Shown here: piece by piece, positions 53,692 through 62,873 of the stretch
How positions within the stretch are numbered: position 1 is the first letter of the stretch
Layout of the letters: every line of letters begins with the position of its first letter
Origin: JASHUC01 sp963849095
Lineage (GTDB): Bacteria; Pseudomonadota; Gammaproteobacteria; Steroidobacterales; Steroidobacteraceae
Direction: 5' to 3'
Assembly: GCA_963849095.1 (NCBI GenBank)
Contig: CAWKGA010000006.1
Span: forward strand, 124,001-188,000
Length of the DNA: 64,000 nt
The notes under the pieces: generated by a model
What the model saw: the letters and a program-made list of their open reading frames with translations, nothing else
The model's database searches: none
Told to the model about the DNA's origin: nothing
Program-made: the position numbers and the translations under genes

Positions 53692-54401
53692 GCGGCGGCA
53701 GCGTCGTTCGCGCCTGGGTCTTGCGCGTCGGACTCCTCGTCGCGGCGCTCGGAATCGGCATCGGAGCCGCGCACTCCGCCCCGCCCGATTTCTCGGGCGT
53801 CTGGTTCGTCGTCCATCCGCCCCACGCGCTGAAGACCGTCGAGGGAACACCGCCTCCGCTCACTCCGGGCGCTCGCGCGATCTACGAGCAGCACCGGGCC
53901 GCCGCGGCTCGAGGGGATCGATCGTTCGACGGCATGACGCGCTGCCTGCCTCCGGGGCTGCCGCGGCTGATGTTCGTCAACGAGCCGTTCGAGATCCTTC
54001 AGCACCCGAAGGTGATCTACTTCATCTTTCAGTTGAATCGCCTGCCGCGCCGCGCTTACGTGGACGAGCAGCTGCCAACGGATCCCGATCCCCTGTGGCT
54101 CGGCTACTCCGTCGCGCACTGGGACGGCGATACGCTCGTGATCGATTCCACGGGATTCAACGACTTGACACTGCTCGATGACGCTGGGCTGCCGCACTCG
54201 GAGGCGCTGCGCCTCACCGAGCGGTATCAGCTGAGCCGCGACGGCGAGCATCTGCATGCCCTGTTCACGATCGACGACCCGAAGTCGTACACGCGGCCGT
54301 GGACCGTCAAAGCGGAGTACCTGAAGCGGGCGGGGTACGAGATTCCCGAGGAATTCTGCATGGACAAGCTTCGGAACAAGCGGCCGCCCGGGAGCCGGTG
54401 A
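53688..54401 (+). CDS. Secreted protein of unknown function, second of tandem pair B
   Basis: Protein of 237 aa, paralog of the 45656 protein. A signal anchor (WVLRVGLLVAALGIGIGAAHS) is followed by FSGVWFVVHP, CLPPGLPRLMFVNEPFEI, LGYSVAHWDGDTLVIDSTGF, LLDDAGLPHSEALRLTERYQ, YTRPWTVKAEYLKR and EFCMDKLRNK. It is coupled to the preceding gene by a 4-bp overlap, exactly as in pair A. Confidence 0.75.
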   Translation: MSGGSVVRAWVLRVGLLVAALGIGIGAAHSAPPDFSGVWFVVHPPHALKTVEGTPPPLTPGARAIYEQHRAAAARGDRSFDGMTRCLPPGLPRLMFVNEPFEILQHPKVIYFIFQLNRLPRRAYVDEQLPTDPDPLWLGYSVAHWDGDTLVIDSTGFNDLTLLDDAGLPHSEALRLTERYQLSRDGEHLHALFTIDDPKSYTRPWTVKAEYLKRAGYEIPEEFCMDKLRNKRPPGSR

Positions 54402-54451
54402 TGCTCACCGGCGCCGCGCCCCGGGCCATCCTGGGCGGGTCCCAAGCGTGT

Positions 54452-54480
54452 TTGACAGATGTAACAGACGCGACCAAAAT
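54452..54480 (+). promoter_or_regulatory. Promoter of small secreted-protein gene
   Basis: A perfect -35 TTGACA (54452-54457), a 17-bp spacer and CAAAAT (54475-54480). The predicted start is near 54487, about 23 bases before ATG 54510, leaving room for the GGGGGA ribosome site. Confidence 0.6.
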
Positions 54481-54509
54481 CCGAGATAGAACGTCAGGGG
54501 GATAATTCC

Positions 54510-54875
54510 ATGAAGAGAGTCAGCGGCTTCCTGCTCGCACTGTTGTTGTTGGCCACGGTGCCGGCATTCGCGGCCGACGTCGATGGCAACTGGACCGGCT
54601 CCATCGATACGCCGAACGGCCCGGTGATGGTGAGCTACACCTTCAAGGCCGCGGGCGCCACGCTCACGGGCTCCACGACGGGACCGGACGGCTCCGTCAC
54701 CCCGATCAAGGACGGCACGATCGATGGAGCGAAGATCTCCTTCGCCGTCGACCTGAATATGGGCGGGAATGCCATGACGCTGAAGTACACCGGGACGGTC
54801 TCACCCGGGCAGATCGCCCTGTCGACCAGCTTCAATGGCCAGGCGATGAGCTTCACCCTCAAGAAGGGGAGCTAG
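54510..54875 (+). CDS. Small secreted beta-rich protein
   Basis: Protein of 121 aa with signal peptide MKRVSGFLLALLLLATVPAFA. The mature part is an all-beta, Gly/Thr-rich domain (VDGNWTGSIDTPNGPVMVSY, then GSTTGPDGSVTPIKDGTIDG) of lipocalin-like appearance. No function is recognised. It has its own consensus promoter and is convergent with the GMC gene, overlapping its end by 17 bp. Confidence 0.8.
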   Translation: MKRVSGFLLALLLLATVPAFAADVDGNWTGSIDTPNGPVMVSYTFKAAGATLTGSTTGPDGSVTPIKDGTIDGAKISFAVDLNMGGNAMTLKYTGTVSPGQIALSTSFNGQAMSFTLKKGS

Positions 54876-56520
54876 CCGGAAGCGGGAAAGGTGGCAACTG
54901 CGGCCGCCCGAGCAGCAGGTCCGCGGCACGCTCGGCGACCATGACGACGGGAGCGTTGGTATTGCCGCCGACGATGCTGGGAAACACCGACGCGTCGACC
55001 ACCCGCAGCGCCTCGACGCCGCGGACCCGGAACGCGGAGTCCACCACCGATCGTGGGTCCGTGCCGCTCATGTAGCAGGTTCCGACCGGGTGGTGCACCG
55101 TGCTCGAGGCCCTGCGCACGTAGTCCGCGATCGCCTGCTCTTCTTGAATCGCCGGTCCTGGCTGCACCTCGCGTGCCTTGTAGCGCGCAAAGGCGGCGCT
55201 GTGCGCCAGCTGCCGGCCGAGCTTGACTCCGCGCACGAGCGGCGCCACGTCGGCCGGATCGCCGAGCAGATTGGGGTCGATGTCCGGATGCGCACTCGGA
55301 TCGGGACTCGCGAGCCGAATGCGCCCGCGGCTCCTCGGATAGAGGTTGACGGCGCTGAAGGCGAAGCCGTGGCCCAGGGGCAACGGAAATGTCGAGCGGT
55401 TGCGTCGCGCCGTCTGAAAGACGAGCTGGATGTCGGGGCGGTTGAGTCCGCCCACTGTGCGCAAGAACGCGGTGCTCTCGAAGACGTTGCTCGCGAGCGG
55501 ACCCTTGCGGCCGAAGGCGTACTGGAGCAGGTTCCACGCCCCCCGCGGTAGCGTCCGCACCGAGATGCCATAGGAGTCGGTATTGCGCATCTCCATGAGC
55601 ACGGCGACGGCCAGATGATCGTGCAGATTGGTACCGACCGCCGGGAGGTCGTGCACCACTTCAATCCCCAGCTGCCGCAGATGGGCACCCTCGCCGACGC
55701 CTGAGAGCATGAGGATTTGCGGAGAGTTGATCGACCCGCCACTCACCACGATTTCCGCTCTGGCGGTCAGGCGCTTGCGCCCGCCGCCCTGCCGGATATC
55801 GACGCCAACCGCGCGGCGACTGTCGAACACGACCCGCTCGACCAACGCGTCCGTCAGGATGGTCAGGTTTGCTCGCGCGCTGGCCGGCCGCAGGTAGGCC
55901 GTCGCCGTGGAGACGCGACGGCCGTCGAGTATCGTTCCCTGCCGCAGGCCGTAGCCTTCCGGATTCGGCCCATTGAAATCCTCGCAGCGCGGGTAGCCGA
56001 GCGATTCCATCGCCGAGAGGAACGCGGCCGTCATCGGGTTCGGCGGGCTCACGAACTGCACGTTCATCGCTCCTTCCGTGCCGTGGTACGGCGAGCCCGC
56101 ATAGAACGGATTGCGCTCGGAACGCAGGAAATACGGCAGCACTTCCCGGTAGCTCCAGCCGGGATTGCCTGCGGCGGCCCAAGCGTCGTAGTCGGAGGGC
56201 TGCCCTCTGAAATACACCATGCCGTTGATCGACCCAGAGCCGCCGATCACGTGGCCGCGCGGTATGGGAATGCGCCGGTTCGCGAGCCCACGCTGCGGCA
56301 CCGTGAGGAAGCGCCAGTTGATGGCCGGCGTGGCGATGGCCGCACCGACCGTGGCAGGGATGTGAATGAACGGATGCGAATCGCGCGGACCCGCCTCGAT
56401 GAGACACACGCGAGTTGCGGGGTTCTCCGAGAGGCGCGCGGCGACCACGCAGCCCGCGGTGCCCGCACCGACGACGATGTAGTCGAATGCGTCCCCCTTG
56501 GACGGCGTCGGCGCCACCAT
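54859..56520 (-). CDS. GMC-family flavin oxidoreductase
   Basis: FAD-dependent alcohol/choline dehydrogenase-like enzyme of 553 aa. The FAD-binding GAGTAG (18-23), the GMC signature IPRGHVIGGSGSINGMVYFR, and the active-site pair VHHPVGTCYM and GGNTNAPVVMVAERAAD are intact. No signal peptide, so it is probably cytoplasmic. It follows the serine hydrolase by 10 bp and likely shares its transcript. The substrate is probably a small or aromatic alcohol. Confidence 0.92.
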   Translation of the reverse strand: MVAPTPSKGDAFDYIVVGAGTAGCVVAARLSENPATRVCLIEAGPRDSHPFIHIPATVGAAIATPAINWRFLTVPQRGLANRRIPIPRGHVIGGSGSINGMVYFRGQPSDYDAWAAAGNPGWSYREVLPYFLRSERNPFYAGSPYHGTEGAMNVQFVSPPNPMTAAFLSAMESLGYPRCEDFNGPNPEGYGLRQGTILDGRRVSTATAYLRPASARANLTILTDALVERVVFDSRRAVGVDIRQGGGRKRLTARAEIVVSGGSINSPQILMLSGVGEGAHLRQLGIEVVHDLPAVGTNLHDHLAVAVLMEMRNTDSYGISVRTLPRGAWNLLQYAFGRKGPLASNVFESTAFLRTVGGLNRPDIQLVFQTARRNRSTFPLPLGHGFAFSAVNLYPRSRGRIRLASPDPSAHPDIDPNLLGDPADVAPLVRGVKLGRQLAHSAAFARYKAREVQPGPAIQEEQAIADYVRRASSTVHHPVGTCYMSGTDPRSVVDSAFRVRGVEALRVVDASVFPSIVGGNTNAPVVMVAERAADLLLGRPQLPPFPLPASSPS

Positions 56521-56530
56521 CGCTCTCCGG

Positions 56531-57682
56531 TCAGACAGCGGCCGAGATCACGATATCGGACAGCTTCTGGAAGCGCTCCACGTTGGCGTTGCTCTCCATC
56601 ACACCCGCCGACAGGCAGACGAACGTCAAATCGCGCTCCGGATCCACCCAGAAGAGCGTCGTGCCGGCGCCGTAGTTGCCGTAAGTGCCCGGCGAGGCGA
56701 GCGTGCCGAACAGGTGGTGGGAGATGGCGGTGCCGCGCAGCGCGAAGCCGAGGCCGATGCAGGCCGGCGTCTGCGGCCAGCCGCGCGCCTTGCTCCGCTG
56801 CGCGTCGAGCTCGTTCGGCTTCTCGCCGGTCCAGTTGCGGCGTGCGAGCTCCAGAATCGCCGGCGACAGGATTCGCTGGCCGTCGAGCGCCCCGTCGTGG
56901 CTCAGCATCTCCACGAAGCGGAACATGTCCGGCACCGTGGATGCGATGCCGACCCACGGCATCTCCGCGTGCTCCTCCTCGAAGGCGCCGTTGGGACCCA
57001 AGTTGCTGTGCCCGCGGTGTCCGATCGGATAGTTTCCGCGAAAATCCGGGGCGATCTTGCGCGACTTCAGATCGGCCCGCACCCCCACCGAGGTGTCCTT
57101 CATCTTGAGCGGCGTCAGGATCTCCTCCTGAACGATCGCCCGGTACGAGCGGCGCTTGGGGTCCGTGCGGCGCACGGCCTCCCCGAGCAGCACGTGATTG
57201 ACGAGCGGCGAGTAGGAAACCTTCGCACAGGGCGCATCGGCGGGCTTCACCACCTCGATCACCGCGGCGATCATCTCGTCGAACCGGTCGATGTACATGC
57301 CCGGCTTAACCTCAAAGATGATCGGGAAGCCGGCCTGATGCGACAGCAAATGCCAAATTTGAACGGCTTCGCGTCCGTGGCCGGAGAATTCCGGAACGAT
57401 GTCCGAGATGCGGCTCGTGAGCGCGAACTGGCCGAGCTCGATCGCACGCAGCGTCAGCACGTTGGTGAACGCCTTGGTCACCGAGAAGATGCTGAACACC
57501 GAATCGCGCTTGAGCGGCTGGGTCTGCGCGGCATCGGCAGCGCCGAGGGCGACATCGAGCGCCACGGCCCCGCCGCGGGCCACCTTAATGACCGCCCCGT
57601 GGTATAGACCCGCCGCGATGTCCGACTTGACGACCGCCTGCAGATGCTGCAACCGGTCCGCGTTCATGGTCGTTTCGCTCAT
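56531..57682 (-). CDS. Serine hydrolase, class C beta-lactamase/esterase family
   Basis: Protein of 383 aa with the SxxK nucleophile motif SVTK (67-70) and the YxS/N motif as YSP (157-159). The late GTYGNYGAGTTLFWVDP region is typical of EstB-like esterases. There is no signal peptide, which argues for an esterase over a periplasmic beta-lactamase. The ATG at 57682 overlaps the upstream methyltransferase stop by 4 bp (ATGA). The likely operon is methyltransferase, hydrolase, GMC oxidoreductase. Confidence 0.88.
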   Translation of the reverse strand: MSETTMNADRLQHLQAVVKSDIAAGLYHGAVIKVARGGAVALDVALGAADAAQTQPLKRDSVFSIFSVTKAFTNVLTLRAIELGQFALTSRISDIVPEFSGHGREAVQIWHLLSHQAGFPIIFEVKPGMYIDRFDEMIAAVIEVVKPADAPCAKVSYSPLVNHVLLGEAVRRTDPKRRSYRAIVQEEILTPLKMKDTSVGVRADLKSRKIAPDFRGNYPIGHRGHSNLGPNGAFEEEHAEMPWVGIASTVPDMFRFVEMLSHDGALDGQRILSPAILELARRNWTGEKPNELDAQRSKARGWPQTPACIGLGFALRGTAISHHLFGTLASPGTYGNYGAGTTLFWVDPERDLTFVCLSAGVMESNANVERFQKLSDIVISAAV

Positions 57683-58392
57683 TGATCGTCACTCCGATTA
57701 ATCGCGGCCGTGGGCTCTGTTTCTCGACGGCCGGTATTATAGGGCGCTTTGCGCCACACTGTGGCTAGCCACGGTTGCTCGTCGCGCGGCAAACCGGTTG
57801 GACGGTAGTAATGCTCGAGCGCCATGAAGCCCGCGTCTGACACGTAGCGCCGCCAGGCTTCGAGATCATGGTAGGCGCCGTAGCGTCCACGGTTCCAGCC
57901 TTCCTCGCCGTGCCCGTGCGGGTTGGAGCTGAACAGCACGCCGCGGGGCTTCAGCGTCTCGCGAAGTTGTCGCAGGACGCGCGGGAGCTCCCGGGACGGT
58001 ACATGAAACAGCGAGGCGTTGGCGAAGACGCCGTCAAAGCGCGCCGGCGGCAGGTCGAGCTCGAGGAAATCCTGTTGCCACACTTCGCAGCCGCTTTCCG
58101 CGCGCGCCATCGCGGTGAAGGCGGCTGCGCCCTCGAGCCCGATCGCAGTGTGCCCGCGCCCGGTGAAGGTCTTGAGGTCACGTCCCGGCCCACAACCGAA
58201 ATCGAGGATGACAAAGGGTGCCTGGCCTTCGATATGGCGCAGCAGCGCTTCAATGTTCTGGCTCACGTCGTGGTCGCGCGTACCCGCGCGAAATTCCTCG
58301 GCGCGTACCTCGTAGTACGAGAGCGTCCCCGCGGAGATCTTCTCGAGCTCCTGCGGCTCCGGCGGCGCGGCGGCGTTGTTGGGATGCTCCAC
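57679..58392 (-). CDS. Class I SAM-dependent methyltransferase
   Basis: Methyltransferase of 237 aa with motif I VILDFGCGPGRD (about 61-72) and a later GVFANASLFHVP strand. The start is uncertain. The GTG at 58392 leaves 45 bp to the divergent lipoprotein gene; a TTG at 58452 would overlap it. Neither has a strong ribosome site. The substrate is unknown. It heads the operon with the serine hydrolase and GMC genes. Confidence 0.82.
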   Translation of the reverse strand: MEHPNNAAAPPEPQELEKISAGTLSYYEVRAEEFRAGTRDHDVSQNIEALLRHIEGQAPFVILDFGCGPGRDLKTFTGRGHTAIGLEGAAAFTAMARAESGCEVWQQDFLELDLPPARFDGVFANASLFHVPSRELPRVLRQLRETLKPRGVLFSSNPHGHGEEGWNRGRYGAYHDLEAWRRYVSDAGFMALEHYYRPTGLPRDEQPWLATVWRKAPYNTGRRETEPTAAINRSDDQ

Positions 58393-58437
58393 GGCTGCTA
58401 TTTTAGTCTCTTGGACCGATATCGGCGGCAGCACGAG

Positions 58438-58917
58438 ATGTTCCGAGCGCAATCTTCGTCTGGAGGAGCGTGGATTGCGTTGACCTTGATGCTCGCGGGA
58501 CTTCTCGCAGGGTGCGCCACGACCCCGCGCGTCCCGGAACTGCGCATCGAGCGTGGACGTACGATTGCGGCCGTTGCAGCCGCTCTCGTCGGTACGCCCT
58601 ACCGCTTCGGCGGCACGGACACGCGAGGCTTCGATTGCAGCGGACTCGCAGTTTTCGCCTATGACAGGGCTGGAATTTCCATCCCGCGTACTGCTGCCAG
58701 GCAGAAGCGCGCGGCGCGCCCCGTTCCACTCAAGGACCTGTTACCCGGCGATCTCGTGTTCTTCCGGATCGGCGCACGTCATGTCAATCACGTTGGCGTC
58801 TACGTGGGCAGCGGCCGTTTCATCCACGCGCCTCGGTCGGACGCTCTCGTTTCCTACGGCAGCCTGATCCACGGCTTTTACCGCAAGCACATCGTGAGCG
58901 CCGGACGCTTCTGGTGA
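58438..58917 (+). CDS. NlpC/P60 peptidoglycan peptidase lipoprotein
   Basis: Lipoprotein of 159 aa with lipobox LLAGC (22-26) and an NlpC/P60 domain. Catalytic Cys67 lies in GFDCSGL, His118 in HVNHVGVYVG and the polar residue at His130 (FIHAP). The family cleaves D-Glu-meso-DAP bonds in peptidoglycan. The ATG at 58438 gives the signal peptide; the long upstream extension is the antisense of the methyltransferase gene. Confidence 0.9.
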   Translation: MFRAQSSSGGAWIALTLMLAGLLAGCATTPRVPELRIERGRTIAAVAAALVGTPYRFGGTDTRGFDCSGLAVFAYDRAGISIPRTAARQKRAARPVPLKDLLPGDLVFFRIGARHVNHVGVYVGSGRFIHAPRSDALVSYGSLIHGFYRKHIVSAGRFW

Positions 58918-58938
58918 GGCCTGGTCGCGACCCCCGGG

Positions 58939-60159
58939 TCACCGGCGGCCGCCGGCGGCCTGCGATGCGCGGCGCGGTGTCGTGTAGGCCCGCCGCGGCT
59001 GCGTGAGCTGTGCTGGGGCCGGATGCGCCGGCGATTGTGGCACGGTAAACTCCGGGGAACTCGCGACGGCCAGGGAGCGGCGGAGCACTTTCTCGACGCT
59101 CCGAAGCAGCGGCACTTCCTCGGGCGCGACCAGCGAAACGGCGCAACCCGCGCCGCCCGCACGGGCGGTGCGGCCGATTCTGTGAACGTAATCCTCCGGC
59201 ACGTTCGGCATCTCGAAATTCACTACGTGGGGCAGCTCCTTGATATCGAGCCCGCGCGCTGCAATCTCGGTCGCGACCAGCGCGGTGACCCTGCGGGCCT
59301 TGAAGTCGGCCAAGGCTCGCTCGCGGGCGCCCTGACTCTTGTTGCCGTGGATCGCGGCGGTGCGAATGCCGCTCCCCTCGAGGTGCTGCGCGAGCCGGTT
59401 GGCGCCGCTCTTCGTGCGAGTGAAGACGAGCACCTGCTGCCAGCTGCCGCTCGCGATGAGGTGCGCGAGCAGATGGCGCTTCTGCTCCTTGGGAACCCGA
59501 TACACGAGCTCCTCGATCCGATCCGCGGTCGCATTGCGCTCGGAGACTTCGATCGTCTCCGGATCGCGCAGGAAGCGCTTTGACAGAGCGCGGATCTCAT
59601 CCGAGTACGTCGCCGAGAACATGAGGTTCTGGCGCTGCGCAGGCAGGAGAGCGAGCACGCGTCGGATCGCTGGAATGAAGCCCATGTCGAGCATGCGATC
59701 CGCCTCATCCAGCACGAACGTCTGGACTTCACGCAGATTGACCGCTCGCCGTTCGGCGAGATCGAGCAGCCGTCCCGGGGTTGCCACCAGCAGATCGCAG
59801 CCTCTGCGCAACACTTCGATCTGCGGATTGATGCTCACGCCTCCGAAGATGACGGCGATTCGAACGTCGGCGTAGCGTCCGTAAGTGCGGGCACTTTCCG
59901 CCACTTGTGCGGCGAGCTCCCGAGTAGGCGTGAGCACGAGCGCTCGCGGCGAGCGGCCTGACGACTCACCGAGCCGGTGCAGGATCGGCAGCACGAAGGC
60001 CGCGGTCTTGCCCGTGCCGGTCTGCGCTCCTGCAATGACATCACGGCCGGCCAGCACCGCGGGAATCGCCTTGGCTTGAATCGGGGTGGGCGTCGAGTAG
60101 CCCTTTTCGGCCACGGCACGTGACAACGCGGGCATGAGCCCGAAATCTTCAAACAGCAT
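58939..60159 (-). CDS. rhlE: DEAD-box RNA helicase, RhlE type
   Basis: ATP-dependent RNA helicase of 406 aa with the Q motif (FGLMPALSRAVAEKGYSTPTPIQ), AQTGTGKT (45-52), PTRELAAQ, TPGR, DEAD (151-154), SAT and HRIGRTAR. The C-terminal tail (about 370-406) is short, basic and Pro-rich, as in RhlE. AGAGG lies upstream of the ATG. A 230-bp leader with a hairpin precedes it. Confidence 0.93.
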   Translation of the reverse strand: MLFEDFGLMPALSRAVAEKGYSTPTPIQAKAIPAVLAGRDVIAGAQTGTGKTAAFVLPILHRLGESSGRSPRALVLTPTRELAAQVAESARTYGRYADVRIAVIFGGVSINPQIEVLRRGCDLLVATPGRLLDLAERRAVNLREVQTFVLDEADRMLDMGFIPAIRRVLALLPAQRQNLMFSATYSDEIRALSKRFLRDPETIEVSERNATADRIEELVYRVPKEQKRHLLAHLIASGSWQQVLVFTRTKSGANRLAQHLEGSGIRTAAIHGNKSQGARERALADFKARRVTALVATEIAARGLDIKELPHVVNFEMPNVPEDYVHRIGRTARAGGAGCAVSLVAPEEVPLLRSVEKVLRRSLAVASSPEFTVPQSPAHPAPAQLTQPRRAYTTPRRASQAAGGRR

Positions 60160-60210
60160 GAAAAAACCTCTAATCGTGAGCTCGCTCGGCAGCGACCTGA
60201 CGGCCCCGAG

Positions 60211-60229
60211 CGACCCTGATTCGGGGTCG
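60211..60229 (-). other. Hairpin in rhlE leader
   Basis: CGACCC (60211-60216) and GGGTCG (60224-60229) can pair around a 7-base loop, about 50 bp upstream of the rhlE ATG. There is no T-tract, so it is not a terminator. A role in the 5' leader is possible but unsupported. Confidence 0.3.
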
Positions 60230-60391
60230 AACGAGCCTTGGCTGCAGCGGTCAGACGCGAGGCGGGTTGGGAATGGGGATCGAAGTCAGCTGCAATGGCA
60301 GGCTGCCGGCGGAACAGGGTGCTGACCGTACACCTCTAAGTTCAGCGCGCTTGAGTCTACGGGCTTTCCATCCCGGCGTCCAATCCGGACA

Positions 60392-62068
60392 ATGCGTCCC
60401 GTGCCGCTGTTCACGCTTCTCGACGCTCACCTCGCCCTCGGCGACCGCCCGCTGCTCGACGGCGCGCAGCTCGCCGTGGAATCGCACGAACGGCTGGGGC
60501 TCATCGGCCGCAACGGCACCGGCAAGTCGACGCTGCTGCGGATCCTTGCAGGCCTCGCCTCGCTCGACGAGGGCGAGCGCCAGATTCGGCTCGGACTTCG
60601 CGTCGCGCTCGTCGAGCAGGAGCCCGAGCTTCCGGCGGCGCAAACGCTGCGCGAGAGCCTGATGGAGCGCGCAAGGTCCGCCGGCGCCAGCGGGTTCGCG
60701 CCCGCCGATCTGGGCGGCAACGAGCGGGAGCGCTGGCGCGTGGAATCGCGCTTGACCGAATTCCTCCACCGCTTCGGGCTCCGGGAGGAGACGGCTCCCG
60801 CTACTAGCTCCGGCGGCGAGCGCAGGCGGGCCGCGCTCGCACTGGCGCTTGCGTCGCAGCCGGACCTCCTGCTCCTCGACGAGCCGACGAACCACCTCGA
60901 CATCGCCGCGATCGAGCGGCTCGAGGATCTGCTGCTCAAGGTTCCGGCCGCCATCATCGTGACCCATGATCGTGCGTTCCTCGACCGAGTCGTGACTCGA
61001 ATCGTCGAGCTCGATCGCGGCGTACTTCGCTCCTATCCGGGCAATTTCGCGGCGTACGAGGCGCTGAGAGAGCAAGAGCTCGCCGCCGAAGAGACCGCGC
61101 GCCGCAGGTTCGACAAATTCTGGGCCCAGGAGGAGCTCTGGATTCGCAAGGGGGTCGAGGCGCGACGTACGCGCAACGAAGGCCGAGTACTGCGGCTCGA
61201 GCGGCTGCGCGTCGAGCGAGCCGCACGGCGGGACAGGCTCGGCGCCATGAAGATGAGCCTGGATGCCGGTCAGCGCTCGGGCCAGCTCGTGGCCGAGCTC
61301 ACGGAGGTCAGCAAGCGCTTCGACGGACGCACGCTGGTCGACCGGCTGTCGATGCGTATCATGAGAGGCGATCGCATCGGACTCATTGGCCCGAACGGCG
61401 CCGGCAAATCGACTCTCATCCGCATGATCCTCGGGACACTCGCGCCTGATACCGGTACGCTGAAGCTCGGCACCAACCTGCAGATTGCGTACTTCGACCA
61501 GCTGCGCGAGCAACTGGACCCGGAGGCGACGGTTGCCGAGGCGATCAGCCCTGGGTCCGACTGGATCGAGATCGGTACCGCCCGCAAGCACATCATGGGC
61601 TATCTCGGCGACTTTCTGTTTCCCGCGCATCGCGCGCGCACCCCGGTCAAAGCGCTCTCCGGCGGGGAGCGCAATCGGCTGCTGCTCGCGCGCCTGTTCG
61701 CTCGACCCGCCAATCTGGTTGTACTGGATGAGCCGACGAACGATCTCGACATCGAGTCCCTCGAGCTGCTCGAGCAGAGATTGCAGGATTATGCGGGCAC
61801 GCTGCTGCTCGTGAGCCACGATCGCCGCTTTCTCGACAATGTCGTGACACAGACGCTCAGCGCGGAAGGCGGCGGCGCGTGGCGCGAGTACGTCGGCGGC
61901 TACAGCGACTGGCTGCACCAACGGGGCGGTGCGACGCTCGATGACGGACGCACACTCGACAACGGGCCGAGCGACGTTGAAAAGTCGTCGGGACCGGTTG
62001 CAGGTGTGAACGGTGGTCAGGAACCGCCTGATTCTGGGGATGGCTGCGGTTTTGAATTGAGCGGGTAA
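60392..62068 (+). pseudogene. uup: ABC-F ATPase Uup, C-terminus cut by an IS element
   Basis: Soluble duplicated ATPase of the ABC-F family. The first cassette has GRNGTGKST (39-47), SSGGERRRAAL and LLLLDEPTNHLD. The second has GPNGAGKST, LSGGERNRLL and LVVLDEPTNDLD. After WREYVGGYSDWLHQR the usual basic coiled-coil C-terminal domain is missing. The frame continues about 45 codons into foreign-looking sequence and stops at 62068. Uup normally has about 630 residues; here 558, of which the last 20 or so appear IS-encoded. Both ATPase sites are intact, so partial activity is possible. Confidence 0.87.
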
Positions 62069-62268
62069 GTCTCAAGGCAGTCGGTGCCGCCTTCCGTCGT
62101 CTTCTTCCAATTTCCCCTTTATGTCGTTGCTTCCTGCGCGACTGCGAAGCGGTCACGCCGTCTGACCGGCCGCAGGCCGGGCAGAAGTACGCCGCCGTGT
62201 TCGATGACTGCAGGGCGCCGACGTGCTCTTGCTGCGGCGCTACAGGCTTGGGCTATGCTCGAGGAAGC

Positions 62269-62317
62269 AAAAAAGACGAAGGCCCGGGTCGTTTGATTGG
62301 CATCCAACCCCCGGGCC
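62269..62317 (-). terminator. Intrinsic-terminator-like hairpin, minus strand
   Basis: Arms GGCCCGGG (62281-62288) and CCCGGGCC (62310-62317) enclose a smaller TTGG-CAT-CCAA stem. On the minus strand the stem is followed after six bases by six T (62274-62269). No minus-strand gene that would end here is apparent. Confidence 0.45.
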
Positions 62318-62405
62318 CTCGGTGCCCAGCGCCTTGGGAGGCGGCTTTGCCGAGCCTTTATGCCTTGCCGCCCCGGCGCTGTCCAGTACCGTCGGGGAGG
62401 GGGTC

Positions 62406-62840
62406 TTGGGGCTGCTCGAGGAGCCGGCGAGCTATCGGCTCTATCACTGCCGCGGCTGTGGGATGCAGGTTTGCATCTGCGCGCAATGTGATTGCGGGAA
62501 CCTCTACTGCCCCGGGCAATGCGCGAAGCTGGCTCGTCGGGAGTCGCTTCGCCGCGCCGGCGCTCGCTACCAGCGCACCTTGCGTGGAGCGCGCCGACAC
62601 GCCGAACGACAACGGCGCTACCGGGAACGACGAACAGCCGAAGTGACGCATCACGGCTTTCCCCTGGCGATGAGGGAGTGCAGCGTATCGGCGCATCGGG
62701 TCCTCGTGAGTGGATCGATCGATGTGGACTGCGAAGAGCCTATCCACCCTCCCATGCGCCTTCTGCAGAGCCGCTGTGCGTTCTGCGGCAGGACATTGCC
62801 CGCCTTTGCCCGGCTTCAGCCCTGGCACTGGAGCGGATGA
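62406..62840 (+). CDS. Cys-rich zinc-binding accessory protein of the IS element
   Basis: Protein of about 144 aa. A cluster of Cys (CRGCGMQVCICAQCDCGNLY) continuing into YCPGQCAKLA is followed by a basic helical stretch (RYQRTLRGARRHAERQRRYR), EVTHHGF, and a second zinc motif CAFCGRTLPAFARLQPWHW at the end. I recognise this layout from proteins encoded next to IS21-type transposases; the role in transposition is not established. The TTG at 62406 is preferred for the GGGGAGGGGG upstream. The open frame extends further 5' without features. Confidence 0.62.
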   Translation: MGLLEEPASYRLYHCRGCGMQVCICAQCDCGNLYCPGQCAKLARRESLRRAGARYQRTLRGARRHAERQRRYRERRTAEVTHHGFPLAMRECSVSAHRVLVSGSIDVDCEEPIHPPMRLLQSRCAFCGRTLPAFARLQPWHWSG

Positions 62841-62873
62841 GTGCCGTAGTGGGAGATGCTCGAGGGTGCGACC

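Noticed and set aside
56531..57682. Beta-lactamase resistance gene
   Set aside because: SxxK and YxS fit esterases equally well, no signal peptide is present, and it is coupled to a methyltransferase and GMC gene.
60211..60229. Hairpin as a terminator between rhlE and uup
   Set aside because: The two genes diverge from here, and no T-tract follows on either strand.
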